64,000 nucleotides of DNA from Oopsacas minuta (GCA_024704765.1 JAKMXF010000011.1:851557-915556), one strand, 5' to 3'; shown: positions 38,039 to 50,447, counted from the stretch's first letter. A program made the numbers and translations. Notes: generated by a model from the letters alone, not told the origin.

Positions 38039-40519
38039 ATCTATCAATTTATCTATGAGTTTCTTGTTTTCTTCCAATATTTGGGCTGTTTCTTTTCTAT
38101 AGCAGCTTTCTATACTAGTTTCGCTGAAAAATATATTTGCAAAAGCATTGGTTTTTGCAAATATTTACAAAAGAAAAACCGATTTTTCAATGCAAGTATT
38201 ATCCATTGTAAAGCTTTCGTATTAAATTATGTAATCCATGGTATAATTTTACCTTTTAGATGATTACGATGACGAGTTAACCTATCTGTCCACTCAAATT
38301 GACTGAATATTTGCAGTCTGGATCAATTATAATTAGGCCGAGGTGTCTCTGTAGGGCATGGAAAAGTTGGAGAAATATGTAATTTACCTCATTATCATGT
38401 TTCATCAGATATCATGTTTTAATAAGTTTGCCTTTTTGAAACAAAACCTTGGGTTCTAGCTCATCCCATTCCGGGAGTGATAAAATATTATGTCTAAGCC
38501 AAACAAAGTTGTATTAATGCATTCTGTTTAATCAAGGTTAAAGTGGAGTTCATTTCAACTATTTCTTAACATCGTTACCCTTACTGCTCCCCTGTTAATT
38601 AATGGAGTTTAACTGAAAGTGATTACTATACAATAGACAATGAATTTTGCACAAGATCCCCTTTCTTTAGCTAATGGAATATATACACGAGGAAGAAAAT
38701 TGATGTACGTAATTGAAAGTATACTTTAGTGCGATGCTGTTAATATTATACAAATCCATTTTTTCCTATTAATTACTTTTATAGTATATTTTAAGAATGT
38801 TCGATTTCATATCTACAAAATTTACATATGTAAAGTAGAACCGTTGACTCGAAATATCATCATTACAAGCTATAAATGTATAAAATATATTACGTAACAA
38901 TGGGAAGTTTATTTGTACTTCAAATTTCAATGTAATAATATTTGAATGAGATCAAATCTTTATCACAAAATTCTAAGGTTATAATCTCCACAAAAGGTAA
39001 CATTATATTAACTCGTATGATATGACATAAGTCACTAACTGGCCTCATTTATACACATGTCAATTAATTACAAATATTGCTCTTGGAATTTTCATAACCA
39101 TGATTCCTGTAAAGTTGACACAAGGGTTGAATAAGGAAGCCGAAATATTAATAGAGTATTATGATATATTACAGGAATGTATTTTATTATCAAAAGGCAA
39201 TGCAAGAGGTTTCATTGCATAGAAATTCGTAAAGAACAGATATTATCAATTAAAGCTATTCAAATTTATTAACCATACTAAACTCGATTGTTATCTTCAC
39301 CCAAGCAACGGCTGGTTTATACAGATAACATTAATGGTATTCAATTGGGTTAATTGATTCTCTGAATTTGTAAATGTGTAAATTCATTGCATTTTTTATA
39401 TGAATATGCGAATAAATATTGCAAATATTTATGCTATGAATTATATGAAGATATTTGTGATTTTTAAGGAGAGAATCTATAGTTGAATATGCAATTAACC
39501 TATAATTAATGAGAAGATTAATGAGATCAAATTAACTTCATATACACTGTACTGCAATCATCATCTTCTATAGAGTTCAAATTGCTAATTTAAGGCGGTA
39601 GGTGTATGAAATTAACTAATATGTCCTGTGGCTTAAATCACACTACTATGTATAACAAATCTAGTTGTTTGCTATTACAAATTTCTCCAAACTTTTACAA
39701 AGAATTCCAGATTAATATATGATGGTTTAATTTATGTGTGCGTCACACATTTGACAAAAATATAAAGCAATCTGAATCTGAAAATATGTTGACAGAATAT
39801 ATGTAAACATAAGGCACAGTAAAAAGCTTTTTCCAGACAATTTTACCATATTAATAACATAATTTGTAAAAGCTACTTTGAATCCTCTTGTAAAATCACC
39901 AATTAAGAACGCCTAGAAACACATTCCAGTGCATTTTCTACTTCAGATTAAAGCTTGATTCTTAGAAATTTAATAGACGAAATATTCATGCAGTGTGCAA
40001 CATTATTTTTCATCAGAATTCATTTAATTCACGACAGATTGTTGCATGTTTGATAACAGACAACATCATATAGATTTCAAGGCAAATTTTACTAATATCT
40101 GGCGCTATTCATAAGAATCCTGAATGAAAATGTTGTAAAGATCAGTACAGCTTCTCGAGACAAACTGGTCAGAATTCTTTTGCCAAAATAATACGCGAAA
40201 GGTTCCTAGCATTTCTCAAAGAATCAACCCAGTAGCACAACACACAGATGGTATCTCAATACCCTTCTATTCTATAATTGCTTTCTCCACAGTTAGAGAA
40301 GTTCAATTATTAAGGAATGTGTATTCACATTATCTAATATCTATCGAGTGAGCTGTTAAGTATTAATATGAATTATTCTAGACCTGGCTTCCCATTTGGT
40401 ACGCTCATTGTATCTACATACTCTTTCCATGTATTAGAATAGTCATGAACAAGTATGGTATTGAACCATTCCAAAGTATGCATAGCTGTAACTTAGTGTA
40501 TAGAACCTTAGAGCTGGGA

Positions 40520-40629
40520 TATATATTAGCTCAGGATTTCATGCTGAAGCACTGCCTTGCTTCAAATTTCAATCTTTTTCTCATTTTCAAACGTTCAACT
40601 TATTTTTGAGTGTTTCATCACGATAATTG
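40520..40629 (+). promoter_or_regulatory. Candidate promoter and first exon 1a of RBMS
   Basis: TATATATT at 40520-40527, then about 100 bp of pyrimidine-rich sequence ending in a consensus donor (ATTG|GTGAGTCA) at 40629/40630. The acceptor would be at 43188 (TTCTACAG), giving a 2.56-kb 5' UTR intron. Inference from motif layout. Confidence 0.4.
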
Positions 40630-41411
40630 GTGAGTCACTTATTTATAATTCTATCTTTTGAAAATAAAATATTTAACTTTGCAATATTGTCTACATAATT
40701 GCGGTGTTTTCAACGATCCACACAATTCTATTTGGTTTTGATAAATACGTTCAACTTTACCATTTTTGAACTTCTGTCTATCCCATCACATATAAACTAT
40801 TGTACAATTCGCATTTTCCAAGCTAGATGTCAATCTGTATGGCAAATATTGGTAATGAGAATTCTGGAGTACATAATAGGTAGAAAATACCGGTTGTGTT
40901 GTAATTGGATATTTTACACAAGCAAATCGACTCTGCTAAATAATCATTTAATTAATGGAACTGTGCCACAAATATGTTACAAATTGTATGATCACAGATT
41001 TGTACTGATAATCAGTTCACAGTATTTGCCACTAGACAGAATGATCTACAGCACCTAGCTGTCTGTTCTGGCCTTAGGAATGTCCTTGCGGACACACGAC
41101 AATAATACCAATGCAAATATATGTTGCATTATTGCACTAGGAATCGCCTTGGTTGTTCAGGTTTCGACCCGACCAACATATTGACTGATAGTTGCTCCAT
41201 ATACGGATATGTCAACCTGACCAATTGAAGTCTGCTTGCCCCCCCTATACGGATACGCCATGTGATTAGCTAATTAGTTAACGTTCAAATTGGCATTAAT
41301 CGTGTTTCCGTAATCGTTATCATTTTATATTATTTGAATCACAATAACAACAACAGGCAACAGCTATTATAAACCACTAGAAAATCTTTGTTAGGATTAT
41401 ACACCATGAAC

Positions 41412-41438
41412 AATAATAATAATAATAATAATAATAAT
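41412..41438. repeat. (AAT)n microsatellite
   Basis: About nine uninterrupted AAT units. Confidence 0.9.
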
Positions 41439-42107
41439 ATTCAGTACTCACAATGTGTGTGTGAAATTCCAATGAATAGTTTTGGTGACTTGAGCAAGAA
41501 ATTGTAATTCGGAATCGACCTCTATTCTGTTTTAAGAAATTTGCCAATAGCAGGGCAAGTCATTGCTCTCGTCATTAGAAACATTCGTTACATTCTTTGA
41601 CCAACTTTAGTTTGAATCACATTAAAATCTTCATCCTGATTATATTTTGATAAATATTCATTACATAATTGTTGATTATACAACTAATATTTGTGTTTTC
41701 TATCCAGGTCAGTATGACTGCATAATTTCCCATAAAATAATCCCAAACTGCATAATTTCCAATAAAAATATCCAAAAACAAAAATCCAATTGAAATCAAT
41801 CATTAAACTTAAAAACTTAGGAATTGCATCAACGTATGCTCTATGGGGGGTCTAGTACCAATTAATTTCATATCTACGAGGTACTTGATGGAATATTGTA
41901 GAGATTCATTGAAATCATAATTTTTAGAAAATAATGTTTAGATTCTCTATCCCAATAATATTTTTCAAATTATCAACTATACGGCTCTTCTACTACCGAA
42001 AAAACGCGTTTCCCTGAATTTCCTATCAATCCTGAACTATTTTTGCTAGCAACTTTTTCGCATTTCATTATTGGTCATTTGTCTCGCTATTTTGTTATTA
42101 TTGAATG

Positions 42108-42166
42108 CAAGTGAGGTCGTATTACGGTAGTAATATATTACCATGTAATTCATACCACTCACCTTG
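42108..42166. repeat. Imperfect stem-loop in RBMS upstream region
   Basis: CAAGTGAGGTCGTATTAC pairs imperfectly with GTAATTCATACCACTCACCTTG, with GTAATATATTAC at the tip. The motif CAAGTGAGGT recurs about 115 bp further on. Confidence 0.5.
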
Positions 42167-42927
42167 TTTTGACTGCTCACCTCTTCACACTAAGTTATTG
42201 GACCCTCATAAACAATAGTACAAGTGAGGTGCTACTTAACAAACAAATTTGCGAATATAATTTCGCTATTATCTCTTTAAACTCACAAAAGAGGTATCAA
42301 AACCATAATAATCGCGGTTTTCGTACATAAATACCGAGTGAAAGTAGAATTTTGATTCAAAACATTTTCTGCAAACTCCTATTTCAACTGACTTCAACCT
42401 TCAGCTTAACTTCCAATTTCAATTTCAACGGTTCGTTTAAGAGAACATTTTAGAATTAATTATCTCATAAAATTTTCTATCACTGAAATCACACATATTT
42501 GTAACCAAAATTATTTATCTATTCAATTCTATTAATTGATTTTTGAGCATGTAATAATCAGTATCAGCAAATATGCTAGCTATTTATTTCAGTGATTCGA
42601 TATTGAGAATTCTGACCTAATAATATGTTTTCCTATAGTAACTAAGTATTCTATTTTGGAGCGCACTTTCTTATGCAAATTCAGTGAATACTTCTATTAA
42701 ATATGCCTCAATTCACAATCTTCGTGCATAATACCATATATATGAAATTTCACATATTTTGCCAGATAACATAATTATTCTCAAAATATTACTTAAAAAT
42801 TTACTTTCATTGGTTAATCATTTCGAATTTTCAAGGTTTAAGCGCCGTTTTCGGTTTTTCATTGTACTTAACTGAGTTGGCATCATAGCTCACATTTGAT
42901 TCGTTAGATAATTTCAAGATTGAAGCA

Positions 42928-43028
42928 TATAAATACTAGCTAATTCTGAAAGTTGTAATATTATTTTTCCAATTTGCTTTCAATTTCTAGTATTTTAATT
43001 ATCTGACATCTTTGTCTTTTCAATTTTG
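42928..43028 (+). promoter_or_regulatory. Candidate promoter and first exon 1b of RBMS
   Basis: TATAAATA at 42928-42935 followed by a pyrimidine-rich leader ending in a consensus donor (TTTTG|GTGAGTAA) at 43028/43029. With the acceptor at 43188 the intron would be 160 bp. Confidence 0.45.
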
Positions 43029-43208
43029 GTGAGTAATTTATTGTAGACAATATTTACAAAATTCTAAACTAAATTCTCAAAAGTATGTTTGAAGTATGAT
43101 GCTACATGCCCGCATTTCCAATTCTTAAATCTAGTAATGTATATGAATGTTATTTGAATGCGTTTATTTATCATAATTCATTCTACAGTATATTCATCAA
43201 TCTACAAA

Positions 43209-44525
43209 ATGAGTAAAGAAGAAAATCTAACTACAAGCCACGACTCTGAGAATGAGAGCAGTACATTCTTGACTATTCGTAGCAACAGTACTACTTACAG
43301 TAGCGATGATTCCGGTTCACGAACTGAATTTTCCCTCTCACCCAGCCTTGATTTTGCATCATCTGTAAACTCAAATTCATCACCTATGCCTGAAAGCTCT
43401 CGTGATGATTCATCAGATGATTTCGAAGATCCATCAAAACAATACGATCAACGCCGTATGGAGCAAGAGGATAAGAAAAAACAAATAATTAAGCCAACCA
43501 TACGACCACCAGTGAAACGCATTAATGCTGATGGTATTACTGAGAACCTTAGCAGTACAAATCTGTATATTCGTGGACTAGCTCCAAGAACAACTGATGA
43601 GGATCTAATACTACTCTGCAGTTGTTATGGAAAGATTACTTCAACAAAAGCTATACTGGATAAAACCAACAATCAGTGCAAAGGTTACGGCTTTGTTGAT
43701 TTTGAGAATCCTGATGATGCCCAGAAAGCTGTCATTGCCTTACAAGACCAAGGTATTCCTGCTCAGTTTGCAAAACAGCAAGAACAAGATCCCACAAATC
43801 TGTACTTCTCGAATCTTCCAAAGGGATTTGAAGAATGTGACCTTGAACAGCTGTTAGCACCAGTAGGCCATGTTGTTTCTACTCGGATATTGCGCGATCA
43901 GAACGGTATCTCCCGTGGCGTTGGCTTTGCAAGACTCGATTCACGTGAAAGATGCGAACATGCGATCAAAATTCTTAACAATAAGAAAATGCATGAGGAT
44001 ATTGAAGCTTTGGTTTGCAAATTTGCTGACGGTGCACCCAACAAAAAGCGCAATAAGGATTTGAAATATCATGATGGTAGTATGCAAGATCTGTCCTCTT
44101 CCAAAATGCAATCTGGTCGTTATTTACAAGCTGGATTCATTGCTAGTCCCGGTGGTTTCTACATGCCAGCTTATCATCCATCATTTGCTCCTTACGCTTT
44201 CAATGGCTCTTCATATGTTTCTCCACCTGCATACATTCTACAATCACCTAATCAATTACATGGAACAGCTGGCGATTCACTACCCTACATTGCAACTCAA
44301 ATGAATCAACTACAACTAAACGCACAGACATATGCTCCAGGACAGGTTAATCAACAATACATGCAGATCGGCAGTCCTATCGGAGGTTGGGCACTTGCAC
44401 AGCCCAGCATGATGGCTGATTCTGATACTGAATCTAAACACTCAAAATGCTCACATGATATGGTGGAAGATAGCACATTCCAGTTTACTTATTTTCACAA
44501 CGATTCTTGGGCAGTCAAACAGTAA
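43209..44525 (+). CDS. RBMS: RBMS / alan shepard-type single-stranded RNA-binding protein
   Basis: Two-RRM protein that binds AU-rich RNA or single-stranded DNA and regulates mRNA stability and splicing; the Drosophila orthologue is shep. 438 residues from ATG at 43209. The frame is open to an ATG at 43158, but an acceptor (TTCTACAG, ending 43188) lies between, so the downstream start is preferred. RRM1 about 117-190: RNP2 NLYIRGL, RNP1 [11 protein letters not shown]2 about 196-275: RNP2 NLYFSNL, RNP1 [27 protein letters not shown] and [12 protein letters not shown] are nearly identical to human RBMS1-3. The Ser-rich N-terminus and the Tyr/Pro/Gln-rich C-terminus are divergent. Intron-free coding region flanked by long non-coding DNA on both sides. 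Confidence 0.95.
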   Translation: MSKEENLTTSHDSENESSTFLTIRSNSTTYSSDDSGSRTEFSLSPSLDFASSVNSNSSPMPESSRDDSSDDFEDPSKQYDQRRMEQEDKKKQIIKPTIRPPVKRINADGITENLSSTNLYIRGLAPRTTDEDLILLCSCYGKITSTKAILDKTNNQCKGYGFVDFENPDDAQKAVIALQDQGIPAQFAKQQEQDPTNLYFSNLPKGFEECDLEQLLAPVGHVVSTRILRDQNGISRGVGFARLDSRERCEHAIKILNNKKMHEDIEALVCKFADGAPNKKRNKDLKYHDGSMQDLSSSKMQSGRYLQAGFIASPGGFYMPAYHPSFAPYAFNGSSYVSPPAYILQSPNQLHGTAGDSLPYIATQMNQLQLNAQTYAPGQVNQQYMQIGSPIGGWALAQPSMMADSDTESKHSKCSHDMVEDSTFQFTYFHNDSWAVKQ

Positions 44526-46545
44526 CCAACTACAACTTTAACGAACGACATTACTATAGGTATTCTCTAAGGTCTAATCCTTCATTTTCATTTTCAAATT
44601 TTCTCGGCTGGTGTGTTAATTTTTGAACACAAATTTCAAGTAATGTAGTATATTCTGTGTGTTTGAGTGTTCCAAGTTAACTTTCTTGGGTTTCATCTTG
44701 TTATCAAGCTGGCAAACATTACACAAATTAACTTTGAAAGTTAGGGAATTTTATTATATAAGAAGCATACTTTATCTTGGTGTCTTTTTGTATATTCGAG
44801 TTTAAGTTTTGTCCTAGTTGTAAGGTTGTCTTTGTCACAGTTTCGTCCAGTAAAATGGCTATCACTTACAATTGTCTTCGTGTTTGTAATTCACTATCTC
44901 CAGCCAATGTCAAGTACTTTTTATCATTTTTTCTGTTACTTTGCTACTCTAACTTTTTGTGTTGTTACTTAGTTTTTTACCTTAGACATAGATAAGCTTT
45001 TTAACTCATAACTTATATATGTGTCTTAGAGTTAATTATTATTATTATTTATGTTTACAATAATTACATGTCTATCTCTATGTTCAACTCTTTCTTTCTC
45101 TCTCTCTGCTAATTATACATTGTAATTCTGGTGTTTGTTATATTAATTAAAGTACTCTGATATTAATTAAATAGATTCCTATTATTCATGTCTCATTAAT
45201 TAACTTAAGGGCTATGATTACGCATAGAAACTGGGGTTACGTTTCAATAATTGGATGCAAGAATGTAATTTGCAAAGTGATCATGACAAGAAGTGATTGC
45301 TCTGTGTTGATGAACTGATGTACGTACTGTCTATCAGCATTTAGCAGTAATTACACAATTTATCATAGACTAATCTCATAGCAATCAGCAGCATTAAATG
45401 TTCACGTTGAAGAATATTGGTTATCCTGGTGTGACTATTGTACAAAATTCCGGCTACATAGATACTTAGCCAGATTAAATGGAGGAGTATGCAATATTGC
45501 AAATTATTCTAGCGCTACACTAGTTGTCCTTTTGATTTTAAGCAAGAAATATTTCGCTAATAACCTTCATATTTAGCATTCGGTTGGAATTATTATGAAG
45601 CAAATGGTAAAAACCTAAATGTTAGTGGCAATAATGTATCGAACCACAATTAATCTTACTAATTGCATTATAACCAATATATCGTTAATATGAGCAAAAA
45701 GATGACTGCAATGTGATTGCTATCCCCAAAGATTAAAGTTGGTTAGCAGCTAAATGTACCTGCATTTCTAGAATGTACAATGCTTGAGCTGATTCAAATA
45801 TCAAAACTATGGATCAATACAATAATTATAATTCCGTATCACATATACACTTGTCGCTAGTTGTAAGGACACAAGTTACAGTGGATAATAATTTGGACAT
45901 TATTGGATATTCGGAATCATCTTTCATTCAATATTGAAATACTATACATTTGTATGTTAGTTTGCTATCATAGTTTTTACACAATTTAGTTAATTACAAG
46001 TATTTTACATTTATGATTGAAAATCATACAAATAGTTCTTTCAACTAAAATGTGTCTTATAAGATATTTTACCTGGAAACATGAAGCCAGTTTAATCTCA
46101 TTAATAGGCTGTACTAAAACCTTCAAGTACTAAGATACCTTCATTTCATTGCTTTATTTTATCCCCCTTTGATCAGTAGTTGACCTGTTGCAAACCACCA
46201 AAGTGTCTTTTCATATTTTTATTTAGGCTAACAGTGAGAATACGATGTCTCTAATTTTATAAATTTTGTAAAGGACACTATTGTTATTTTAAATCGAATA
46301 CTGCAATCATTGATTCATCTAAAATTGTAACAGTGATAGGTGATAACATGTAAATATTTAGGAATTTGGAGACTGTAAAAACCCTCCATATACCCTGGAC
46401 AATAGACAGACTTCTTTTCAAATTTAGTATATAATAATTATCCTTCAGTGGTTGACTTCATTATTCCAGCAAGTAAAATTATTAATAGAACACATTTATT
46501 CATTTATTCGGTCAGATTTTAGTTAGATTAGGCTTCAACTTCAGG
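44526..46545. other. RBMS 3' flank and RhoGAP upstream region
   Basis: 2 kb with no supportable gene. The first several hundred bases are T-rich and probably RBMS 3' UTR. A pyrimidine tract (TTTCTTTCTCTCTCTCTGC) lies near 45090. Confidence 0.45.
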
Positions 46546-48384
46546 ATGATGAATAAAGATATATTTGGGAAAGGTCTTTCGAATTTGATCGATTCGGTGA
46601 ATGTTGATTTACTGAAGGTATCGCATAGTAAGAGTAAGGGTCAGTCATCAAGGTTGACAAGCGAATGCGATAATATAATCACACATTTCGCGGCCATTGA
46701 TAAACGATTGGAAATATTCACCAAATCTTCCAAAGCATTGCAGATTTATCTCCAAAAGCGAGTTTCTCTCGAGCGAGAGAATATCCGTAGTCTCTTGAAA
46801 ATGGCGAAATCATCTTTGGAAGATTCGCAATTCAGAAAAATTGATTTTCTCGGTGGCTGTTTCGACCAATTATGGTCTAGTGTTAGGCAGAACTTAGAGC
46901 AAGAAACTGCCCGTAGAATCGAGATTATCGATAACTTGGAGAAGCGTGTCGTCCTTGTGCTCCAGAAAGTTTTACAAGGAGAACTAGATACGTCGAGACG
47001 ACAGCTTAGCTCTGATGGCAAGAAACTTGTCAAAGACTACACTCTCTACTACCAGAGCTATTGCAAATCTTCTGAACGCTACAGAAACACGGCTGCAGAA
47101 TGGGAGGGCCTCTTGCTAAGTATTTACACTGAGTATAGTGGTGTTTGGGCACCAACATCTGGGGTGAAAATCTGGGAAAAAGAGGTAAACACCTCGAAGA
47201 GAATGGAAGAACATAGAAAAGATTATTCTGATCACTTAGAAGCCATCAATTCAGCCACAAATAGTCTTTTACTAGATCAACTCCGAATTATTATTCAAGG
47301 AATGTCTTCAGTTGCAGAAGCGATGGCCCAGACTCTGATGTCTGTTTTCAAACATTATTCTGAATTCGATTTAGCTCTGTCATCCACAAGTTTACCATCA
47401 ACTTATTCTAATCGCAAGAGCACGGCTACCAAAGAACCAGTTGCTGGTGGTCCTTTACAACCATTGGTTCAGAATCCATTCGACCATAAAGATTTCGCAT
47501 TTTCGCATATGTTAGGTGGCATTGATGTAAAGGATATTCCACCCCCAATAGTTTACCGATTTGAAGAATATATTTTATGTGATGAAGCTACCCACGTGCT
47601 ATCAAATAAAGTACGTTATCAATGTCTCGACCAGATGTCTACCCACGAGCAGGCATCTGCTATACAATCTATGATGTCACAGAAATCTCCGCTTTCTATT
47701 GGTGCCACACCCAACAAAAAGGCATTTAATACACAATTCGTTATATCTTGTTTAGAGTATTTACGTGGTTGCAATGCTATAAAAGAGGAAGGATTGTTTC
47801 GCGTATCCGGCAATGCCTCTCGAATTAAATACTTATACGATATGAGTTTGGGTGATCGACAAGACGAATTGGCCCAGGAAGTAAAGAATGAAGTGGATAT
47901 GCATACTGTTGCTGGGGCTATGAAGAGACACCTTCGAGAATGTTCTATTCTGTCTAGCACAGAGTCAATTGAACTATCAAAATGCCTAGATTATCCAATG
48001 TCAGACGAGAAAAAGCATAATTTGAAGATGGCCATGCGTAAGCTGCCTTCTGAAAAACGTGACCTTTTGACCACCATAATGGAGTTCTGTAACGAATTAG
48101 TTGATAATGAGCCTATCAACAAGATGAATGCTCACGCTATAGGAATATCATTAGGATTGTCATTATTCCCTGAAATGGACACAAACCACTCCACAAACCT
48201 CCTAAAATGTTTGTTAATATACCAAACTGAAACACAACCTCAAATGAAAAGTCAATTCTCGGTAGATGATCCTCTGGATGACTCAGAAAGTCAATACTCA
48301 GTAGATAATGATCTGGTGGACTTAGAACCTGAAAACTCGTTACCTTCCTCTGCTGCAAGTGACGATCCATTCAAAGATTTTTAA
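46546..48384 (+). CDS. F-BAR-like/RhoGAP protein
   Basis: 612 residues, single exon. Residues about 10-260 are helical and resemble an F-BAR/FCH membrane-bending module (FTKSSKALQIYLQKRVSLER, LYYQSYCKSSERYRNTAAEW). Residues about 385-570 form a RhoGAP domain: EEGLFRVSGNASRIKYLYD with the arginine finger at Arg419, DMHTVAGAMKRHLRE, and NKMNAHAIGISLGLSLFP. The arrangement is like srGAP, ARHGAP4 or fungal Rgd1, without the SH3 domain. Two typical RhoGAP landmarks are altered: LRELP.P reads LRECSIL, and the NLA..FGP.L block reads AIGISLGLSL. Likely role: linking membrane curvature to Rho-family signalling, perhaps with weak GAP activity. An acidic tail (DDPLDDSESQYSVDNDLVDL) ends the protein. Confidence 0.85.
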   Translation: MMNKDIFGKGLSNLIDSVNVDLLKVSHSKSKGQSSRLTSECDNIITHFAAIDKRLEIFTKSSKALQIYLQKRVSLERENIRSLLKMAKSSLEDSQFRKIDFLGGCFDQLWSSVRQNLEQETARRIEIIDNLEKRVVLVLQKVLQGELDTSRRQLSSDGKKLVKDYTLYYQSYCKSSERYRNTAAEWEGLLLSIYTEYSGVWAPTSGVKIWEKEVNTSKRMEEHRKDYSDHLEAINSATNSLLLDQLRIIIQGMSSVAEAMAQTLMSVFKHYSEFDLALSSTSLPSTYSNRKSTATKEPVAGGPLQPLVQNPFDHKDFAFSHMLGGIDVKDIPPPIVYRFEEYILCDEATHVLSNKVRYQCLDQMSTHEQASAIQSMMSQKSPLSIGATPNKKAFNTQFVISCLEYLRGCNAIKEEGLFRVSGNASRIKYLYDMSLGDRQDELAQEVKNEVDMHTVAGAMKRHLRECSILSSTESIELSKCLDYPMSDEKKHNLKMAMRKLPSEKRDLLTTIMEFCNELVDNEPINKMNAHAIGISLGLSLFPEMDTNHSTNLLKCLLIYQTETQPQMKSQFSVDDPLDDSESQYSVDNDLVDLEPENSLPSSAASDDPFKDF

Positions 48385-48629
48385 CCTAATATTAGTGTGT
48401 GTGGCTATACTTATCTAGATGATCTGTGTATGAATGGCTTACCAATAGTAGATATCTATTTTTGTAAATATAGTATGTGTTATCTGCTGGAATTTCTATT
48501 AACTTAAGTGATTATAATATTCTAAAAATAACTTCCCCATTATTCACCTCTAACTGAACCACCCCTAATACTGTTCCAATCTATATTAGTATATTACTAT
48601 ATGTAAACCTATAAATTTGTAGTAAAGCC

Positions 48630-50195
48630 ATGAGCAGCAGTAGCAGTAGTAGTCATTCTACCATTAAGGAATGGAAACGATTTTTGATAGATGCTGGCCT
48701 CCCCAAAGAGCTTGCATTACATTATGCGGAAATATTCTCACATCACCGTATGCGTATGTCTATGCTACCTGATCTGAATAAAGATATTCTATTTTTTATG
48801 GGGATTGAAGTTATGGGTGACGTCATTGCTATTCTCAAGCATGCGAAGCAAGTATCAGTTAGTTTAGGTTATTCGAAAGACTATGAATCTTCAAAACCAC
48901 GGAGTTCTAGTAGTAATCGGCCGCATAAACGTGAGCGTACACCCCAATACCATGAATCATCTCGACAATATAACTCTAGCAGTAATGAACGTAAACACGA
49001 TTATAAAAAACAAGACTTCAATCCATCACCTCCATCTAGGAGATCGAATAAATCTGGTCAGGAGTTCAGCTCTTTCCAACACTTCTCTCGAAATGATAAG
49101 CGGAGTCCTGAGATAAATGTAACCTTCACAAATACAGGTTCTATTCTAATGTAATTTCGAAATATGTACTATGGATACAAAAGACTTTTATATAGAAAAT
49201 AGGCGTTTGTTTATTTTTAGCACTGAAGCATGTAGTTGATGTGTTTCTATTTATTTATGCTCAATTTCCAGGAATAGAGAAATACTACAGAGGGAGTGAA
49301 GCTACTGATAGTAGAAGTTTAGGTCGCTATGACTCTCAAACACAGAATCAAGCATACACATCTACACTATATCGTAACAGAGATATAAGGTGTAGATCTA
49401 GATCCCCTGTATACTCAACACGATTACATATGGATGAATCACCTGCTAAACATAATGTTAGAAGTAGGATATCATCCCGGCCTGATCACCGTAGTAAACA
49501 GAAACTAAGTCCTATTACCTTTAGTACTCCAATGAGATCTAGTCATGCTAGTAATACAAACTACTCTGTATATAGAAGTAGTACTCGTGATGATTCATAT
49601 TCAAATGGTAAGTTTGTTTGAGATTCTTTATACAGTCAACTACCGTTATATCGAACACGGAGATATCTAAATACCTGCTTATATCCAAGTCTTAAATTGT
49701 ACAAATATGGTCCCAACCGTCAAGTTAACCCCAATATCATCTGTTATATCGAAGTTATTATCGTGGTCCCTTGAACTTCGATATGACAGGAGTTAACTGT
49801 GTGTTATTTTGTACTTCCTTTATTCATATATCCTTGGTTATTTAGACAATAACGACCATTCATACCGAGAAACTGGTCGTATGTATGCAGATATTGAAGA
49901 AAGGCAACAACAACAACAACAACAGAAATTACACTCATCTAACGTATCCTATGTAAACGAACAAATGCCTTCATTAACAATACACGTTGATAATCGTAGC
50001 AGAAATAAACGCGAAATTCACAAACCAGGAAGCCCGAGATGGCCACGTACTGACACTTGGCAACATGATGACAGAAAATCACGATATGAACGAAACCAAT
50101 CACCCGTTCAATCAATTTATAATCGTCACTCTAGCCCCCCCAAATCCTATGGAACAAGAGGTAGACATGATTCTGTGTTTAATCGGTTAACTTGA
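48630..50195 (+). CDS. C19orf47: C19orf47-like SAM-domain protein, three exons
   Basis: Orthologue of human C19orf47, a nuclear SAM-domain protein of unknown function. Exons 48630-49137, 49272-49607 and 49846-50195 join in frame to 397 residues. The SAM domain covers about residues 10-75: EWKRFLIDAGLPKELALHY, RMSMLPDLNKDIL, GIEVMGDVIAILKHAKQV, which matches the human protein closely (VVGDIIAILKHAK). The rest is Ser/Arg-rich and basic, with a poly-Gln run near the start of exon 3. Phases were checked at both junctions (donors CAG|GTTCTA and ATG|GTAAGT). Intron 2 is almost entirely filled by a MITE of family A. Confidence 0.85.
49631..49801 (-). mobile_element. MITE family A, copy 4, in C19orf47-like intron 2
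   Basis: Left TACAGTCAACTACCGTTATA, right GATATGACAGGAGTTAACTGT; about 170 bp. Same orientation as the copy at 32722, opposite to 1840 and 8301. It makes up most of the 238-bp intron. Confidence 0.85.
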
Positions 50196-50377
50196 ATTTG
50201 AGTGTTTTTGCCATCTTATATTATCGTATAGTGAATATGTAGACATTCACTTAATTGTTAGAATAATCATTACGCACTTTTCAATAATTTTGTAGTGTCA
50301 GGTTAGAAATAACTAAATTTAATATCGTTTTGTGAATGAGACTTCATTCATAACCAAAAGCCATATATTGCTCAAAA

Positions 50378-50447
50378 TACAGTGGATGTCGGTTGTAAGG
50401 GCAATATTGCGTACTCCCAGGGGTTCTTATAACCGGCACCCACTGTA
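50378..50447 (+). mobile_element. MITE family C, intact 66-bp copy with TA duplication
   Basis: TA / CAGTGGATGTCGGTTGTAAG .. CTTATAACCGGCACCCACTG / TA. The two ends are inverted repeats matching at about 16 of 20 positions, leaving only about 26 bp between. It ends 47 bp before the saccharopine dehydrogenase start. Confidence 0.85.

Larger units (their letters stand above)
38039..43208. other. Long gene-free stretch upstream of RBMS
   Basis: 5.2 kb without a supportable coding region in a window where genes are otherwise a few hundred bases apart. AT-rich. It holds two probable alternative first exons of RBMS (about 40545-40629 and 42955-43028), an (AAT)n run, and a stem-loop at 42108-42166. 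This pattern is typical of regulatory DNA around a developmental regulator. Confidence 0.5.

Noticed and set aside
41140-41230. tRNA-like TTCGA segment (GGTTTCGACCCGACC)
   Set aside because: T-arm stem does not pair and no acceptor or anticodon arm can be folded.
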